Source of the DNA: DATGFK01 sp040007395 | Lineage (GTDB): Bacteria; Chloroflexota; Anaerolineae; Aggregatilineales; UBA2796 | Reading direction: 5' to 3' | Length of the DNA: 56,121 nucleotides | Assembly (NCBI GenBank): GCA_040007395.1 | Contig: JBDTVG010000254.1 | Location: 1-56,121, forward strand | In this document: positions 8,344-17,046 of the stretch, piece after piece | Position numbering within the stretch: the stretch's first letter is position 1 | Layout of the letters: each line of letters begins with the position of its first letter | Translations under genes and position numbers: made by a program | Notes under the pieces: model-generated | Seen by the model: the letters and a program-made list of their open reading frames with translations, nothing else | Database searches by the model: none | Told to the model about the DNA's origin: nothing

Positions 8344-10098
8344 GTGGCGAAAAAGCAACTTGGCAAATACGACATTATCGAACGCCTCGGTCGTGGTGGC
8401 ATGGCTGAAGTCTTCAAAGCTTACCAGCCTAGTTTGGATAGGTTTGTCGCGATCAAGCTGCTGCATCCTTTTCTTGCCGACGACCCGGAATTCAAGGATC
8501 GCTTTGAGCGGGAAGCGCGCAATGTCGCACGGCTGCGCCACCCCAATATTGTTCAGGTCTACGACTTTGAATACGACACAGACAGCGAGAGCTTCTTCAT
8601 GGTTATGGAGCTTGTCGACGGTCAAACGCTCAAGGATCATTTGACCGAACTGGGCAATAAACCCCAGTCTGTGAGCGAAATCTTGCGAATTATGCGCGGA
8701 GCAACAGACGCGTTGGCTTACGCTCATGCACGTGGCATGATCCATCGTGATGTTAAACCCGCCAATTTGATGCTCGACAGCGACGGACGAGTAGTGCTCA
8801 CCGACTTCGGCATCGCCAAGATAGTGACCGGAGTCCAGTTCACAGCAACGGGCGGTATGGTCGGCACGCCTGCTTATATGGCTCCCGAACAAGGGCTAGG
8901 CGACGCAGGCGACGAACGCTCAGATCTGTATTCGCTCGGTGTGATCATGTACCAACTTGCCACTGGTCAACTACCCTACGATGCCGAAACACCACTAGCG
9001 GTTATTCTCAAGCATCTGAATGAAACGCTGAACCCGCCGCACAATATCAATCCTGACATTGCCCCTGAGATTGAAGAAATAATCGTCAAGGCGCTGGATA
9101 AAGACCCTCTGGGACGCTATCAGACCGCTGAGGCCATGCTGACTCGTTTGGATGAGATCGCCGGGGTGAAGCACTCAGATACTACGCCACTGCGGCGGAT
9201 GGTCGAGAACAATGGCAATGGTGGGAATGGTGGCAATGGCAGCAACGATGCAATTCTGGTAAGTGGTGGTAGTGGCAATACCCCACCGCCATCAGCCGCC
9301 ATTAGCGAGGGCGCTTCGTCTGGTTCTGCCGCCAATCTTGCCATCAAACCCCGCCGTCGGACTCCGACAGCGGGTATCGCGGCGCTGGCAGTTGTGGCCT
9401 TGCTTGGTGCGTTGGGTGTGTCAACCTTCACGACGGGCAAAATCCCCGGACTCGGTATAGTGATCCGCCCAACCGACACGCCCACTTATACAGCCACCCC
9501 ACCATTCACCGCGACTCCTGTTGCTACGGCAACGCCCACCGAGTCACCTGTTCCGACAGCAACGGCAACCTATACGGCAACCGCCACACCATCGCAGACC
9601 CCCATACCGAGTGACACGCCAACTCCTACCCCAAACATCACTCAGACGATTGAGGCAGGCACAGAAGTCGCGGGTAAAACAGCATTGGCACACTTTTTCG
9701 AGACTCAGCGAGCTAACACAACCCCAACCGTTGACCTGACAGCGACGGCGGCAAATTGCACAAAAGAATACCGACAGATATTGCTCAAAGATCCGGTTAA
9801 AGATCCCATTCGGGCTAATACTGAATTTACGCGGGAAGTCATCCTGCGGAATACTGGCAATTGTGCTTGGCTGCCGGGGATGTATGTGACCTATAGCACT
9901 GGCGAACGCTTCAACGCTCAACGCACGATCATCATGAAAAACACCGATCCAGTCAAACCCGGTGGTGACGCGACGTTCCTTTTTGCTGGACACACGCCGA
10001 AAAAAGGTGGCCTGTATAATGGAACGTGGGAAGTCCGCTTGGCGGGCGATGTCTTGATCACTGTACCGTTAACGATCAGCTTTTTTGTGTACGAATAG
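8344..10098 (+). CDS. Transmembrane Ser/Thr protein kinase with NBR1-type Ig domain
   Basis: A 584-residue Hanks-type kinase. The cytosolic kinase domain spans about residues 7-270: glycine loop GRGGMAEV, VAIK lysine (K38), HRDVKPAN (D136), DFG (D154) and APE. A Gly/Asn-rich stretch follows, then one membrane helix near 340-360, then a long Thr/Pro stalk (TPT repeats). The last ~100 residues, with NTGNCAWLPG and YNGTWEVRL, match the Ig-like domain of NBR1 ('four tryptophan' domain), which would sit outside the cell. All catalytic residues are present, so it should be active. The gene below starts 22 bases after its stop and encodes a PAS-HisKA protein, so both probably act in one signalling unit. 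Confidence 0.92.
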   Translation: MAKKQLGKYDIIERLGRGGMAEVFKAYQPSLDRFVAIKLLHPFLADDPEFKDRFEREARNVARLRHPNIVQVYDFEYDTDSESFFMVMELVDGQTLKDHLTELGNKPQSVSEILRIMRGATDALAYAHARGMIHRDVKPANLMLDSDGRVVLTDFGIAKIVTGVQFTATGGMVGTPAYMAPEQGLGDAGDERSDLYSLGVIMYQLATGQLPYDAETPLAVILKHLNETLNPPHNINPDIAPEIEEIIVKALDKDPLGRYQTAEAMLTRLDEIAGVKHSDTTPLRRMVENNGNGGNGGNGSNDAILVSGGSGNTPPPSAAISEGASSGSAANLAIKPRRRTPTAGIAALAVVALLGALGVSTFTTGKIPGLGIVIRPTDTPTYTATPPFTATPVATATPTESPVPTATATYTATATPSQTPIPSDTPTPTPNITQTIEAGTEVAGKTALAHFFETQRANTTPTVDLTATAANCTKEYRQILLKDPVKDPIRANTEFTREVILRNTGNCAWLPGMYVTYSTGERFNAQRTIIMKNTDPVKPGGDATFLFAGHTPKKGGLYNGTWEVRLAGDVLITVPLTISFFVYE

Positions 10099-10120
10099 AT
10101 TTTTATACGAGGGCTTGCTA

Positions 10121-10735
10121 ATGGTTCAACACCAAGCACTGCAAAGTGATCATTCACTCGCGATACTATCTGTCGTGATCGACAAGTCTCCAGCCGGGCT
10201 GCTCCTGCTGGATGGCAATCGAATCACATTGGCGAACCCTGTTGCCCTCGACATATTGGCGTTGAGTGCCTCTGCGGTAGGCACAGTCTTGCACATTGAA
10301 AGCCCTGATGGTGCGCTCATTGAGCGAATCGGGGAGAGCCTTAAAAGTGGCGGTGCAGCGTTTGACTACCGCATTCCTGCCAACGATGAACGCAGCGAAT
10401 ATACCTTGCGGATCGAGGCAGTGGCACTGGCAGATTTGAACCAGATTCTAGTACGGATAGATAACGTGACAGTAGCTAGACGGGTCGAAGCACGATGGAG
10501 TGAGTCCGTTGCTCATGCCTTCCATGAACTCAAAACGCCGCTAGCCGTCCTGAGCTTGGGCTTGAGTAATCTTTCGACGTATTATGCGCGCCTATCCGAC
10601 GAACAGCGCGTGGCGACTATCGACGATCTGGCAGATCAAGTGCGCGAAATGAACGAGATTTTGGCGGATCTGTTCCAGCAAATGCGTGGTACACCCCCTT
10701 TAACGAGAGTCTCGGTCGAGGCCGACAAAAACTGA
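10121..10735 (+). CDS. PAS-HisKA protein lacking the histidine kinase ATPase domain
   Basis: A 204-residue protein. Residues about 12-115 look like a PAS domain (VVIDKSPAGLLLLDGN, TLANPVALDIL). Residues 125-190 are a HisKA dimerisation domain with the H-box AHAFHELKTP (H135). It then stops: there is no N, G1 or G2 box, so it cannot phosphorylate itself. It could act as a phosphotransfer or docking protein, or be a truncated histidine kinase; there is no HATPase remnant in the 128 bases after it. The ATG at 10121 follows GAGGG by seven bases; a longer frame begins 12 codons upstream inside the kinase gene and lacks a ribosome site. Confidence 0.75.
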   Translation: MVQHQALQSDHSLAILSVVIDKSPAGLLLLDGNRITLANPVALDILALSASAVGTVLHIESPDGALIERIGESLKSGGAAFDYRIPANDERSEYTLRIEAVALADLNQILVRIDNVTVARRVEARWSESVAHAFHELKTPLAVLSLGLSNLSTYYARLSDEQRVATIDDLADQVREMNEILADLFQQMRGTPPLTRVSVEADKN

Positions 10736-10764
10736 TCGCCAATTAACAACGACTGCCAACAAAA

Positions 10765-10795
10765 ACCAGAAGTCAGCATTCTTGTAACTTCTGGT
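10765..10795. other. Stem-loop between the HisKA gene and a small convergent gene
   Basis: A 9-bp perfect stem (10765-10773 with 10787-10795) and 13-base loop lies between two converging genes. Neither side has a clear T-run, so the role as a terminator is only possible. Confidence 0.35.
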
Positions 10796-10863
10796 CACAA
10801 AGCCTGATCATTTTTGGCTTGGCGAGGTGATCTGTTTGTAACCGCCTCAGTGCCATGCTAATT

Positions 10864-11094
10864 TTATCTTGATATAGGTCGTCGAAAAAAAATCTCCGCA
10901 CGAGGACGTTCGATGTCTCTAAAGGCATACTGCCAACCTTGACTGTCCAGTTCTGACATAATCAGCTCCGCGCCTTGTTCCCGTTTTACTTTCTGCCGAA
11001 CTGATCCATCATCTTTATATAGAACGATTTGACATTCACTGTCTGGATTATCATCTTCGTAGATTAGAGCACAGTATTCATAGATAGTCTGCAT
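10864..11094 (-). CDS. Small protein, DUF4177-like
   Basis: A 76-residue soluble protein with no membrane segment. A GGAG lies about ten bases before the ATG, which supports it being a gene. The pattern is a beta strand (YEYCALIYED), a polar loop, and LIMSELDSQGWQYAFRD near the C-terminus, which recalls DUF4177 proteins ('lN.lGaeGWelv'). No function is known for that group. It stands alone between the converging HisKA gene and dtd. Confidence 0.6.
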   Translation of the reverse strand: MQTIYEYCALIYEDDNPDSECQIVLYKDDGSVRQKVKREQGAELIMSELDSQGWQYAFRDIERPRAEIFFRRPISR

Positions 11095-11259
11095 TACAAC
11101 GCCATCTCCAATTTTACAGTGTGATTAGAACGATACACCCATGATGCTAATGCTATGAGTAGCTTGATTCAAATATATCATGGGTTTTTACCACTGTAAT
11201 TCTTTGTAACAAATTTGATACGTCCATCATATCGTGTCTGAAAGACTTTTTTTCGTTGT

Positions 11260-11712
11260 CTACGGATTGGGTTCACGCTCAAGGATGATGGTAGTCGGGC
11301 CATCATTCTGGAGATCGACCAGCATCATTGTCCCGAAGCGACCCATCTCGACACGCTGTACTCCTGCCACACGCAACAATTCGGCAAAGCGATTAACCAG
11401 TGGTTCAGCAACTTCGGGGCGAGCCGCTTTGATAAAGCTGGGTCGCCGCCCGTAAGACGCATCGGCATACAATGTGAACTGCGAGACAACCAACGCCCCG
11501 CCGCCGACATCCAATAGGGAGCGGTTAAATTTGCCGCTATCATCTTCAAAGATTCGCATGAGCGCGATTTTCTCAGCGAGCCATTTGGCTTCGGCTTCGC
11601 TGTCGTTAGGGCCGATGCCAAGCAAGATCAGGAAGCCCTGATCTATCGCACCAACGACTTCGCCAGCTACCGTAACCGAAGCCCGTTTGACTCGCTGGAT
11701 AACAGTACGCAT
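11260..11712 (-). CDS. dtd: D-aminoacyl-tRNA deacylase
   Basis: Cytosolic enzyme that removes D-amino acids wrongly loaded onto tRNA. The 150-residue length is standard. It opens with MRTVIQRVKRASV, and carries the two active-site motifs: SQFTLYAD (the SQxT motif) and NDGPTTI near the C-terminus (the usual form is NxGPVT, so Thr replaces Val here). No partner genes adjoin it; the next gene on this strand is the small DUF4177-like protein. Confidence 0.96.
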   Translation of the reverse strand: MRTVIQRVKRASVTVAGEVVGAIDQGFLILLGIGPNDSEAEAKWLAEKIALMRIFEDDSGKFNRSLLDVGGGALVVSQFTLYADASYGRRPSFIKAARPEVAEPLVNRFAELLRVAGVQRVEMGRFGTMMLVDLQNDGPTTIILEREPNP

Positions 11713-12083
11713 GAGAATTTAGTATCTCCTGTAGTGGGTCAAATTGCGGTATTTGAAGGATTGCCCTCAAATGCGATTGCACCTGTGACCGATTACCGTT
11801 TTGAATGTTTGATCATCAATGAGCGCTCATTGAGCATGTAGGCAATACATAGACAACGGCTAATCCGCGTCGTCTATCCAAGAGATCTACTCTGCTTCGG
11901 AGAAGTGCTGCATCGGCTTATTATTCCCGTGATGACCCAACAAAACTAATGATCTGCCAAACAATCTGTGGAAATTGCTAGGGAAGTTGCTATAGTTATC
12001 TCATCTTCTACTTAGAAAAAAGTTTTATACTCTTTTTTTATTATGCGGTAGTTTGTTGACTTAGTAGAGGTTTTGCCCCTGGG
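11713..12083. other. Divergent intergenic region with an 18-bp palindrome
   Basis: 371 bases without a gene between dtd and the trypsin-like protease gene. I see no coding signal. The perfect palindrome TCAATGAGCGCTCATTGA lies at 11816-11833, and an AT-rich stretch with ACTTAG...TTTTATACT precedes the protease gene. Confidence 0.6.
11816..11833. promoter_or_regulatory. 18-bp perfect palindrome, candidate repressor operator
   Basis: TCAATGAGCGCTCATTGA is its own reverse complement. Its core TGAGCGCTCA is the same as that in the palindrome ahead of ytfQ (41190-41203), which is typical of LacI-family sites. It lies 104 bases upstream of dtd; the regulated gene is not clear. Confidence 0.45.
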
Positions 12084-12923
12084 ATGAACGAACCGCCTCC
12101 ACCACGTTTTGAGTTTTGGCGGCGCACCCTAAGCCGCTTGCGTACCCTTGTGCGGCGAGTTGTGCCGTTTGCATCAGGCGTAGTGGCTGCGCTCATTGCC
12201 CTGCTACTTTTCAATGTTCTTGCCCCTCTGCCACACCAAATCACCAAGCAGGAAGTAAATACTTCGGTAGCACAAGCAATGGCCTCAGCAACTGTTCCCC
12301 CATCCTTTTCGTCGCAGGTCTACCGAATCATCCATCCTTCACTCGTGCTCATCCAATCCCACTCAGCAGACGCAAACGGCAAAGTTGAGGATAGTTTGGG
12401 AAGCGGGGTCGTCATTGATGATAAAGGCGACATTCTGACAAGTTTGCATGTCGTTGCCAATATGTCCGATATTCAGTTAACGTTTGCGGATGGTTCCAAA
12501 TCCAGTGGGGTCGTGACGGTTAAACAACCGGAAAACGATATTGCTGTATTGCACGCCATCACGCCACCCGCGCAGCTTGTGCCTGCCACGCTGGGCAATC
12601 CCAACGCCATGCATGTTGGCGACGAGGCCTTTGTGGTTGGCAACCCATTTGGTTTGTACAGTTCGATGACCAGCGGAGTGATCTCAGGGTTTGGTCGTTC
12701 CTTCAAAGCCCCCGGCACAGGCCAAAGATTACAAAACCTAATACAGATCGATGCGGCGGTCAACCCCGGCAATTCGGGCGGTCCGTTGGTAAATCGCAAT
12801 GGTGAGGTCGTCGGGATCGTGGCGGCGCTGCTTAATCCGAGCGATCAGGATGTGTTTATTGGCATCGGCTTTGCCGTACCGATCACAGCGGCGGGTGGGG
12901 CAGCAGGCGCACCGCCGTACTAG
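12084..12923 (+). CDS. Trypsin-like (S1C, DegP/HtrA-type) serine protease without PDZ domain
   Basis: A 279-residue membrane-anchored protease. One helix at about residues 28-46 should place the protease domain outside. The catalytic triad is clear: TSLHVVA (H122), ENDIAVL (D152) and NPGNSGGPL (S231). Usual HtrA proteins continue into one or two PDZ domains after the IGFAVPI strand, but here the gene stops 14 codons later; the following 47 bases before the MoxR gene hold no PDZ coding. It leads a co-directional cluster of MoxR, DUF58 and VWA genes, so it may be part of that envelope system. Confidence 0.88.
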   Translation: MNEPPPPRFEFWRRTLSRLRTLVRRVVPFASGVVAALIALLLFNVLAPLPHQITKQEVNTSVAQAMASATVPPSFSSQVYRIIHPSLVLIQSHSADANGKVEDSLGSGVVIDDKGDILTSLHVVANMSDIQLTFADGSKSSGVVTVKQPENDIAVLHAITPPAQLVPATLGNPNAMHVGDEAFVVGNPFGLYSSMTSGVISGFGRSFKAPGTGQRLQNLIQIDAAVNPGNSGGPLVNRNGEVVGIVAALLNPSDQDVFIGIGFAVPITAAGGAAGAPPY

Positions 12924-12970
12924 AAAGTCAAAATATCAACGTCAATGAGTAGCCAAAAGGTGTACTAAGC

Positions 12971-13975
12971 ATGAATCCAGACAATGGAAAGCCAATGGAA
13001 CGGATGCTGTACGAAGTTAAAAAAGTGATTGTAGGACAAGATCACTTGTTGGAACGGCTGATTGTCGCACTACTAGCACGCGGACATATCCTCGTTGAGG
13101 GGGTGCCGGGGTTGGCAAAGACAATGGCTATTAAAACGCTGGCAGAATCTATCGGCGGCGAGTTTAAGCGCATCCAGTTTACGCCCGATCTCGTGCCTGC
13201 CGATCTGATCGGAACGCGCATCTACAACCAGAAGACAGGCGAGTTCAACACTTCGCTTGGCCCTGTTTTTACCAATTTACTGCTTGCTGATGAAATCAAC
13301 CGCGCCCCTGCCAAAGTGCAAAGTGCCTTGCTGGAAGTGATGCAGGAGCGCCAAGTAACGATTGGGCGTGAGACGTTCAAAGTACCCAATCCCTTTCTGG
13401 TGCTAGCAACGCAGAATCCCATCGAAACCGAAGGAACCTATCCTTTACCAGAAGCACAGGTAGACCGCTTCATGCTCAAGGTTCTGGTGGGTTATCCCAG
13501 TACCACCGAAGAGTTTGTCATTGTCGAGCGCATGACGAGTGCTTTGCAGGCTGTCCAACAAGTTTTGACGACTGAACAGTTGGTAGCCTTGCAGCAGGAA
13601 GTGGACAAAGTTTACGTAGACCCAACGTTGATTGAGTACGCAGTACGCATGGTGACGGCTACCCGCAGGCCACAAGATCACGGTTTGAAAGAACTAGAAC
13701 ACTACATCACGTTCGGCGCGAGTCCGCGTGCCTCGATCAACTTAATCCTCGCTGGACGGGCGCTGGCTTTCGTGCGCGGGCGTGACTACGCACTGCCACA
13801 GGATATTCTGGATATGGCGCTCGATGTGATCCGTCATCGCCTTGTGCTGTCCTACGAGGCGCTCTCAGATAACGTGACGGGCGACGATCTGCTGAACAAG
13901 ATTCTCAAACGCATTCCCGTTCCAACCGTACCTTTACGTGAGCAAGCCAATGGTCGCCGCATCCAAAACGCCTGA
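12971..13975 (+). CDS. MoxR-family AAA+ ATPase
   Basis: A 334-residue cytosolic AAA+ ATPase thought to act as a chaperone that activates or assembles partner VWA proteins. Walker A is GVPGLAKT (residues 44-51), Walker B LLLADEIN (D107, E108), followed by RAPAKVQSALLEVMQE and ATQNPIETEGTYPLPEAQ (sensor 1 region), all strongly family-typical. The next gene begins inside its last codons, so translation is probably coupled. Confidence 0.95.
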   Translation: MNPDNGKPMERMLYEVKKVIVGQDHLLERLIVALLARGHILVEGVPGLAKTMAIKTLAESIGGEFKRIQFTPDLVPADLIGTRIYNQKTGEFNTSLGPVFTNLLLADEINRAPAKVQSALLEVMQERQVTIGRETFKVPNPFLVLATQNPIETEGTYPLPEAQVDRFMLKVLVGYPSTTEEFVIVERMTSALQAVQQVLTTEQLVALQQEVDKVYVDPTLIEYAVRMVTATRRPQDHGLKELEHYITFGASPRASINLILAGRALAFVRGRDYALPQDILDMALDVIRHRLVLSYEALSDNVTGDDLLNKILKRIPVPTVPLREQANGRRIQNA

Positions 13976-14876
13976 TTCAACATCATCAACAGAGTCAACA
14001 ACGCCGGAGCGCATCTTGCAGCGCCTCGATTGGCAAGTCATCCGCCGCTTGGATGGCTTGCTGCAAGGCGACTATCGCAGCCTCTTTTATGGTTACGGAG
14101 TCGATTTTGCCGACTTGCGCGAGTATCAGCCCGAAGACGATATTCGCTATATCGACTGGAATGTTACGGCTCGGATGAATGCACTATATGTCCGCCAATA
14201 TGTCGAGGATCGGGAGATCACTGCGTGGTTTTTGCTCGATCTCAGCCCCTCTATCGACTTTGGCACGATGCAGACGATGAAAAGGAACGTGCTGATCGAT
14301 CTCGTCACGACCTTTGCGCGGCTGCTGACCCGTCACGGCAACCGCGTGGGTGCGATATTTTATGGCAGCCAAACCCCGCGAACTATTCCGGCGCGGGGCG
14401 GGCGTGTTCAGGTATTGCGTCTGGTCAACGATCTGCTCAAACAGCCGCGTTTGCCGAGTGCGCCATTTACCAACCTGACCCCGTTGCTCGACAGCGCATT
14501 ACACACGATCAAACAGCGTTCGTTAGTCTTTATCATCTCGGATTTTATCTCCGCGCCGGGTTGGGAGCGTTCGCTAAAGCTGCTCAATCAGCGCCATGAA
14601 GTGCTAGCAGTACGGCTTTGGGATCCCCGCGAGGTCGAACTGCCAGACATTGGCATGATTGTCATGGAAGATGCAGAAACGGGCGAACAACTGTATGTAG
14701 ATACACACGATAAAAAGTTCCGCCAGCGCTTTGAAGCCGCAGCACGGCAGCGCGAAGCCGTCTTGCAGCAAACCTTCAAACATGCCGGGATGGATATGCT
14801 CTCGCTTTCAACCGAAGAAGACCTAGTTCGCGCGATTGTGCGTTTTGCTTCGTTGAGGGAGCATCACCGAAAGTAA
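13938..14876 (+). CDS. DUF58 domain protein
   Basis: A 312-residue protein of the DUF58 family that regularly pairs with MoxR. The signature YGYGVDFADLREYQPEDDIRYIDW-type core (residues about 52-74) is present. The following part has a VWA-like fold, with LLDLSPSIDFG at the place of the metal site. Start is uncertain: GTG 13938 gives a 38-base overlap with moxR, while ATG 13950 gives 26. It is followed by two VWA genes and lies in the same unit. Confidence 0.92.
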   Translation: MSKPMVAASKTPDSTSSTESTTPERILQRLDWQVIRRLDGLLQGDYRSLFYGYGVDFADLREYQPEDDIRYIDWNVTARMNALYVRQYVEDREITAWFLLDLSPSIDFGTMQTMKRNVLIDLVTTFARLLTRHGNRVGAIFYGSQTPRTIPARGGRVQVLRLVNDLLKQPRLPSAPFTNLTPLLDSALHTIKQRSLVFIISDFISAPGWERSLKLLNQRHEVLAVRLWDPREVELPDIGMIVMEDAETGEQLYVDTHDKKFRQRFEAAARQREAVLQQTFKHAGMDMLSLSTEEDLVRAIVRFASLREHHRK

Positions 14877-14900
14877 GCGTTAGTGTAGGGTTAGTGACCT

Positions 14901-15902
14901 ATGTTATTCATCTGGCCTTTGATGCTTCTCTTATTGTTATTGATTCCGCTGGCTGTGCTGTGGTATCTCCGCCACCAGCAGCGACGACGCGATCTCATCG
15001 CCCGATATGGCAGTCTTGGACTCGTGCAAGGGTCGATGGGTCGCACAATCGGAATACGTCGCCATATTCCTTCGATGCTTTTTCTGCTAGCGCTAATCAT
15101 CTTGATTTTTGCGTTGGCGCGACCCGAAACGCAGGTCAGTTTGCCCCATATCGAAGGCACGGTAATTCTGGCCTTTGACGTTTCGGGGAGCATGGCTGCC
15201 GACGATTTGAAGCCGACTCGCATGGAAGCCGCTAAAACCGCTGCCCAAGACTTTGTGCAGCGCCAACCCTCCACTGTGCAAATCGGCGTAGTAGCATTCA
15301 GCGACAGTGGGTTTTCGGGGCAAGTACCGACACGAGATCAAGGTGCTGTGCTAGCGGCGATCAATCGGCTAGCTCCACAGCGAGGGACATCGCTGGGGAA
15401 TGGTATTCTTGCCTCGCTCAACACGATTGCGGTAGGCAGTGGCACTCACTATTACAGTAACCTGTCGCAGACCCCTACCCCCACGCCGACTCCCATGCCG
15501 CAAGGCACATATACCTCCGCGGCGATTGTCTTGCTCACGGACGGCGAAAACAACGCATCGCCCGATCCGCTTGTCGCCGCCCAAGCCGCCGCAGATCGCG
15601 GTGTGCGAATCTACACGGTAGGTATTGGCAGTACCGCCGGAACAAATATAAAGGTTGACGGCTTCACGATCCATACGCAGCTTGACGAAGCAACCTTGCA
15701 GCAAATTTCGCAACTGACGGGTGGTGCTTACTACAATGCTGACAACGAACAAGACCTACGTAGTATTTACGACCATCTCAATACGGAGTTGGTCGTGAAA
15801 CCGGAAAAGACGGAAATCACTTCTATTCTGGCAGGCATCAGCATCTTTATTATGCTCATCGGTGGTATATTTTCGCTGTTGTGGTTCAGCCGCTTGCCAT
15901 GA
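14901..15902 (+). CDS. VWA domain membrane protein (BatA-like)
   Basis: A 333-residue protein with two N-terminal membrane helices (about residues 2-22 and 57-75), a von Willebrand A domain and a C-terminal helix (residues about 305-328). The MIDAS metal site is intact: FDVSGSM (D93, S95, S97) and LLTDGENN. A Thr/Pro-rich insertion (PTPTPTPMP) lies before that strand. BatA-type proteins are thought to be metal-dependent adhesion or assembly factors activated by MoxR. It begins 24 bases after the DUF58 gene. Confidence 0.93.
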   Translation: MLFIWPLMLLLLLLIPLAVLWYLRHQQRRRDLIARYGSLGLVQGSMGRTIGIRRHIPSMLFLLALIILIFALARPETQVSLPHIEGTVILAFDVSGSMAADDLKPTRMEAAKTAAQDFVQRQPSTVQIGVVAFSDSGFSGQVPTRDQGAVLAAINRLAPQRGTSLGNGILASLNTIAVGSGTHYYSNLSQTPTPTPTPMPQGTYTSAAIVLLTDGENNASPDPLVAAQAAADRGVRIYTVGIGSTAGTNIKVDGFTIHTQLDEATLQQISQLTGGAYYNADNEQDLRSIYDHLNTELVVKPEKTEITSILAGISIFIMLIGGIFSLLWFSRLP

Positions 15903-15936
15903 TCCCGTTGGAGAATTTGTAGCGGAGCTTACGCAC

Positions 15937-17031
15937 ATGGACTTGCTATGGCCCGGATTTATCCTTCTGTTGGTGCTCATTCCTCTGCTTATCGCGCTCT
16001 ACATCTGGATGCTGCGACGGCGGCGGTTTGCGGTACGTTATTCTAGTCTGTCAATTGTACGTGAGGCTATGCCGCGCTACTCACGGTTGCGCCGCCATTT
16101 GCCTTTTGCGTTATTCGTGCTCGGCCTTGCCAGCCTGATTATCGCGCTGAGTCGTCCGGTCACAGTGGTGAGCGCCCCAACCGACCAACGGGTTATCATT
16201 CTGGCAATCGATGTATCGCGGAGCATGTGCTCGACAGATATTAAGCCTAACCGTATTCTGGCGGCTGAGGCAGCAGCATTGTCATTCATTCAGCAGCAAA
16301 AATTAGGTGCGCAAATTGCCATTGTTGCCTTCTCTGGGTTCGGAGAATTGGTTCAAGCACCCACCACTGATCAAAATGCATTGCAAACTGCCATCCAGAG
16401 TTTGACCACAGGCCGCCGAACCGCGATTGGCAGCGGCATTCTACAATCGTTAGATGCCATTGCCGAAATTGATAAAAACGTCGCACCAAGTGTGAGCGAT
16501 CCGTTGTCCGAGGATGAGCCACCACCAGTTCCCAAAGGAGCCTATGCACCGGACATCATTGTCTTGCTCACCGATGGCGTGAGCAATGCTGGCCCCTTTC
16601 CATTGGATGCTGCCCAACAAGCCGCTGACCGTGGCGTGCGTGTGTATACAATCGGGTTTGGCACTGCCGCCGGGGCAGAATTCCCGAACTGTGGGCCGCA
16701 GTTTCTTGGCAACGAGCCATTTCGCGGCGGTCAGAGACAACCACCCAACGGAGGCGGCTTTGGCGGTGGGTTTGGTGGAGGCGGTGGCGGTCAAGGCGGA
16801 TTCCGTCGGGGAATCGATGAAGCAACTCTCAAACAAATTGCGGCAATGACAGGGGCAACCTATTACTCGGCAGAAAGTGCTGGCGAACTTCAGGATGTCT
16901 TCCAGAGTCTTCCAACCAATTTGATTATCAAACATGAAGTCATGGAAGTTAGCGTGGCGTTTACTGCCATCGGCGGACTGCTAGCGGCGCTAGCGATTGT
17001 GCTTTCGCTCAGGTGGAATCCGCTGGCTTGA
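15937..17031 (+). CDS. Second VWA domain membrane protein with Gly-rich insertion
   Basis: A 364-residue paralogue of the gene before it, with the same layout: two N-terminal helices, VWA domain, C-terminal helix. The MIDAS motif is IDVSRSM (D92), and VLLTDGVSN follows later. It differs in a long insertion of mostly Gly, Phe and Gln between the IGFGTAAG strand and the RGIDEATLKQIA helix. The start at 15937 follows GGAG by nine bases; a longer frame begins 25 codons earlier inside the upstream gene. The last gene of the MoxR cluster; it converges with the Cache-ATPase gene. Confidence 0.92.
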   Translation: MDLLWPGFILLLVLIPLLIALYIWMLRRRRFAVRYSSLSIVREAMPRYSRLRRHLPFALFVLGLASLIIALSRPVTVVSAPTDQRVIILAIDVSRSMCSTDIKPNRILAAEAAALSFIQQQKLGAQIAIVAFSGFGELVQAPTTDQNALQTAIQSLTTGRRTAIGSGILQSLDAIAEIDKNVAPSVSDPLSEDEPPPVPKGAYAPDIIVLLTDGVSNAGPFPLDAAQQAADRGVRVYTIGFGTAAGAEFPNCGPQFLGNEPFRGGQRQPPNGGGFGGGFGGGGGGQGGFRRGIDEATLKQIAAMTGATYYSAESAGELQDVFQSLPTNLIIKHEVMEVSVAFTAIGGLLAALAIVLSLRWNPLA

Positions 17032-17046
17032 GTGGAGTGAGCGTGG

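Noticed and set aside
9470..9640. Short repeats of ACN-CCN in the kinase gene
   Set aside because: They encode the Thr/Pro stalk between the membrane helix and the Ig domain; low-complexity coding, not a DNA repeat array.
12840..12970. Frameshift loss of a PDZ domain in the trypsin-like protease
   Set aside because: None of the frames after the stop contain PDZ-like sequence, and the next gene starts 47 bases on.
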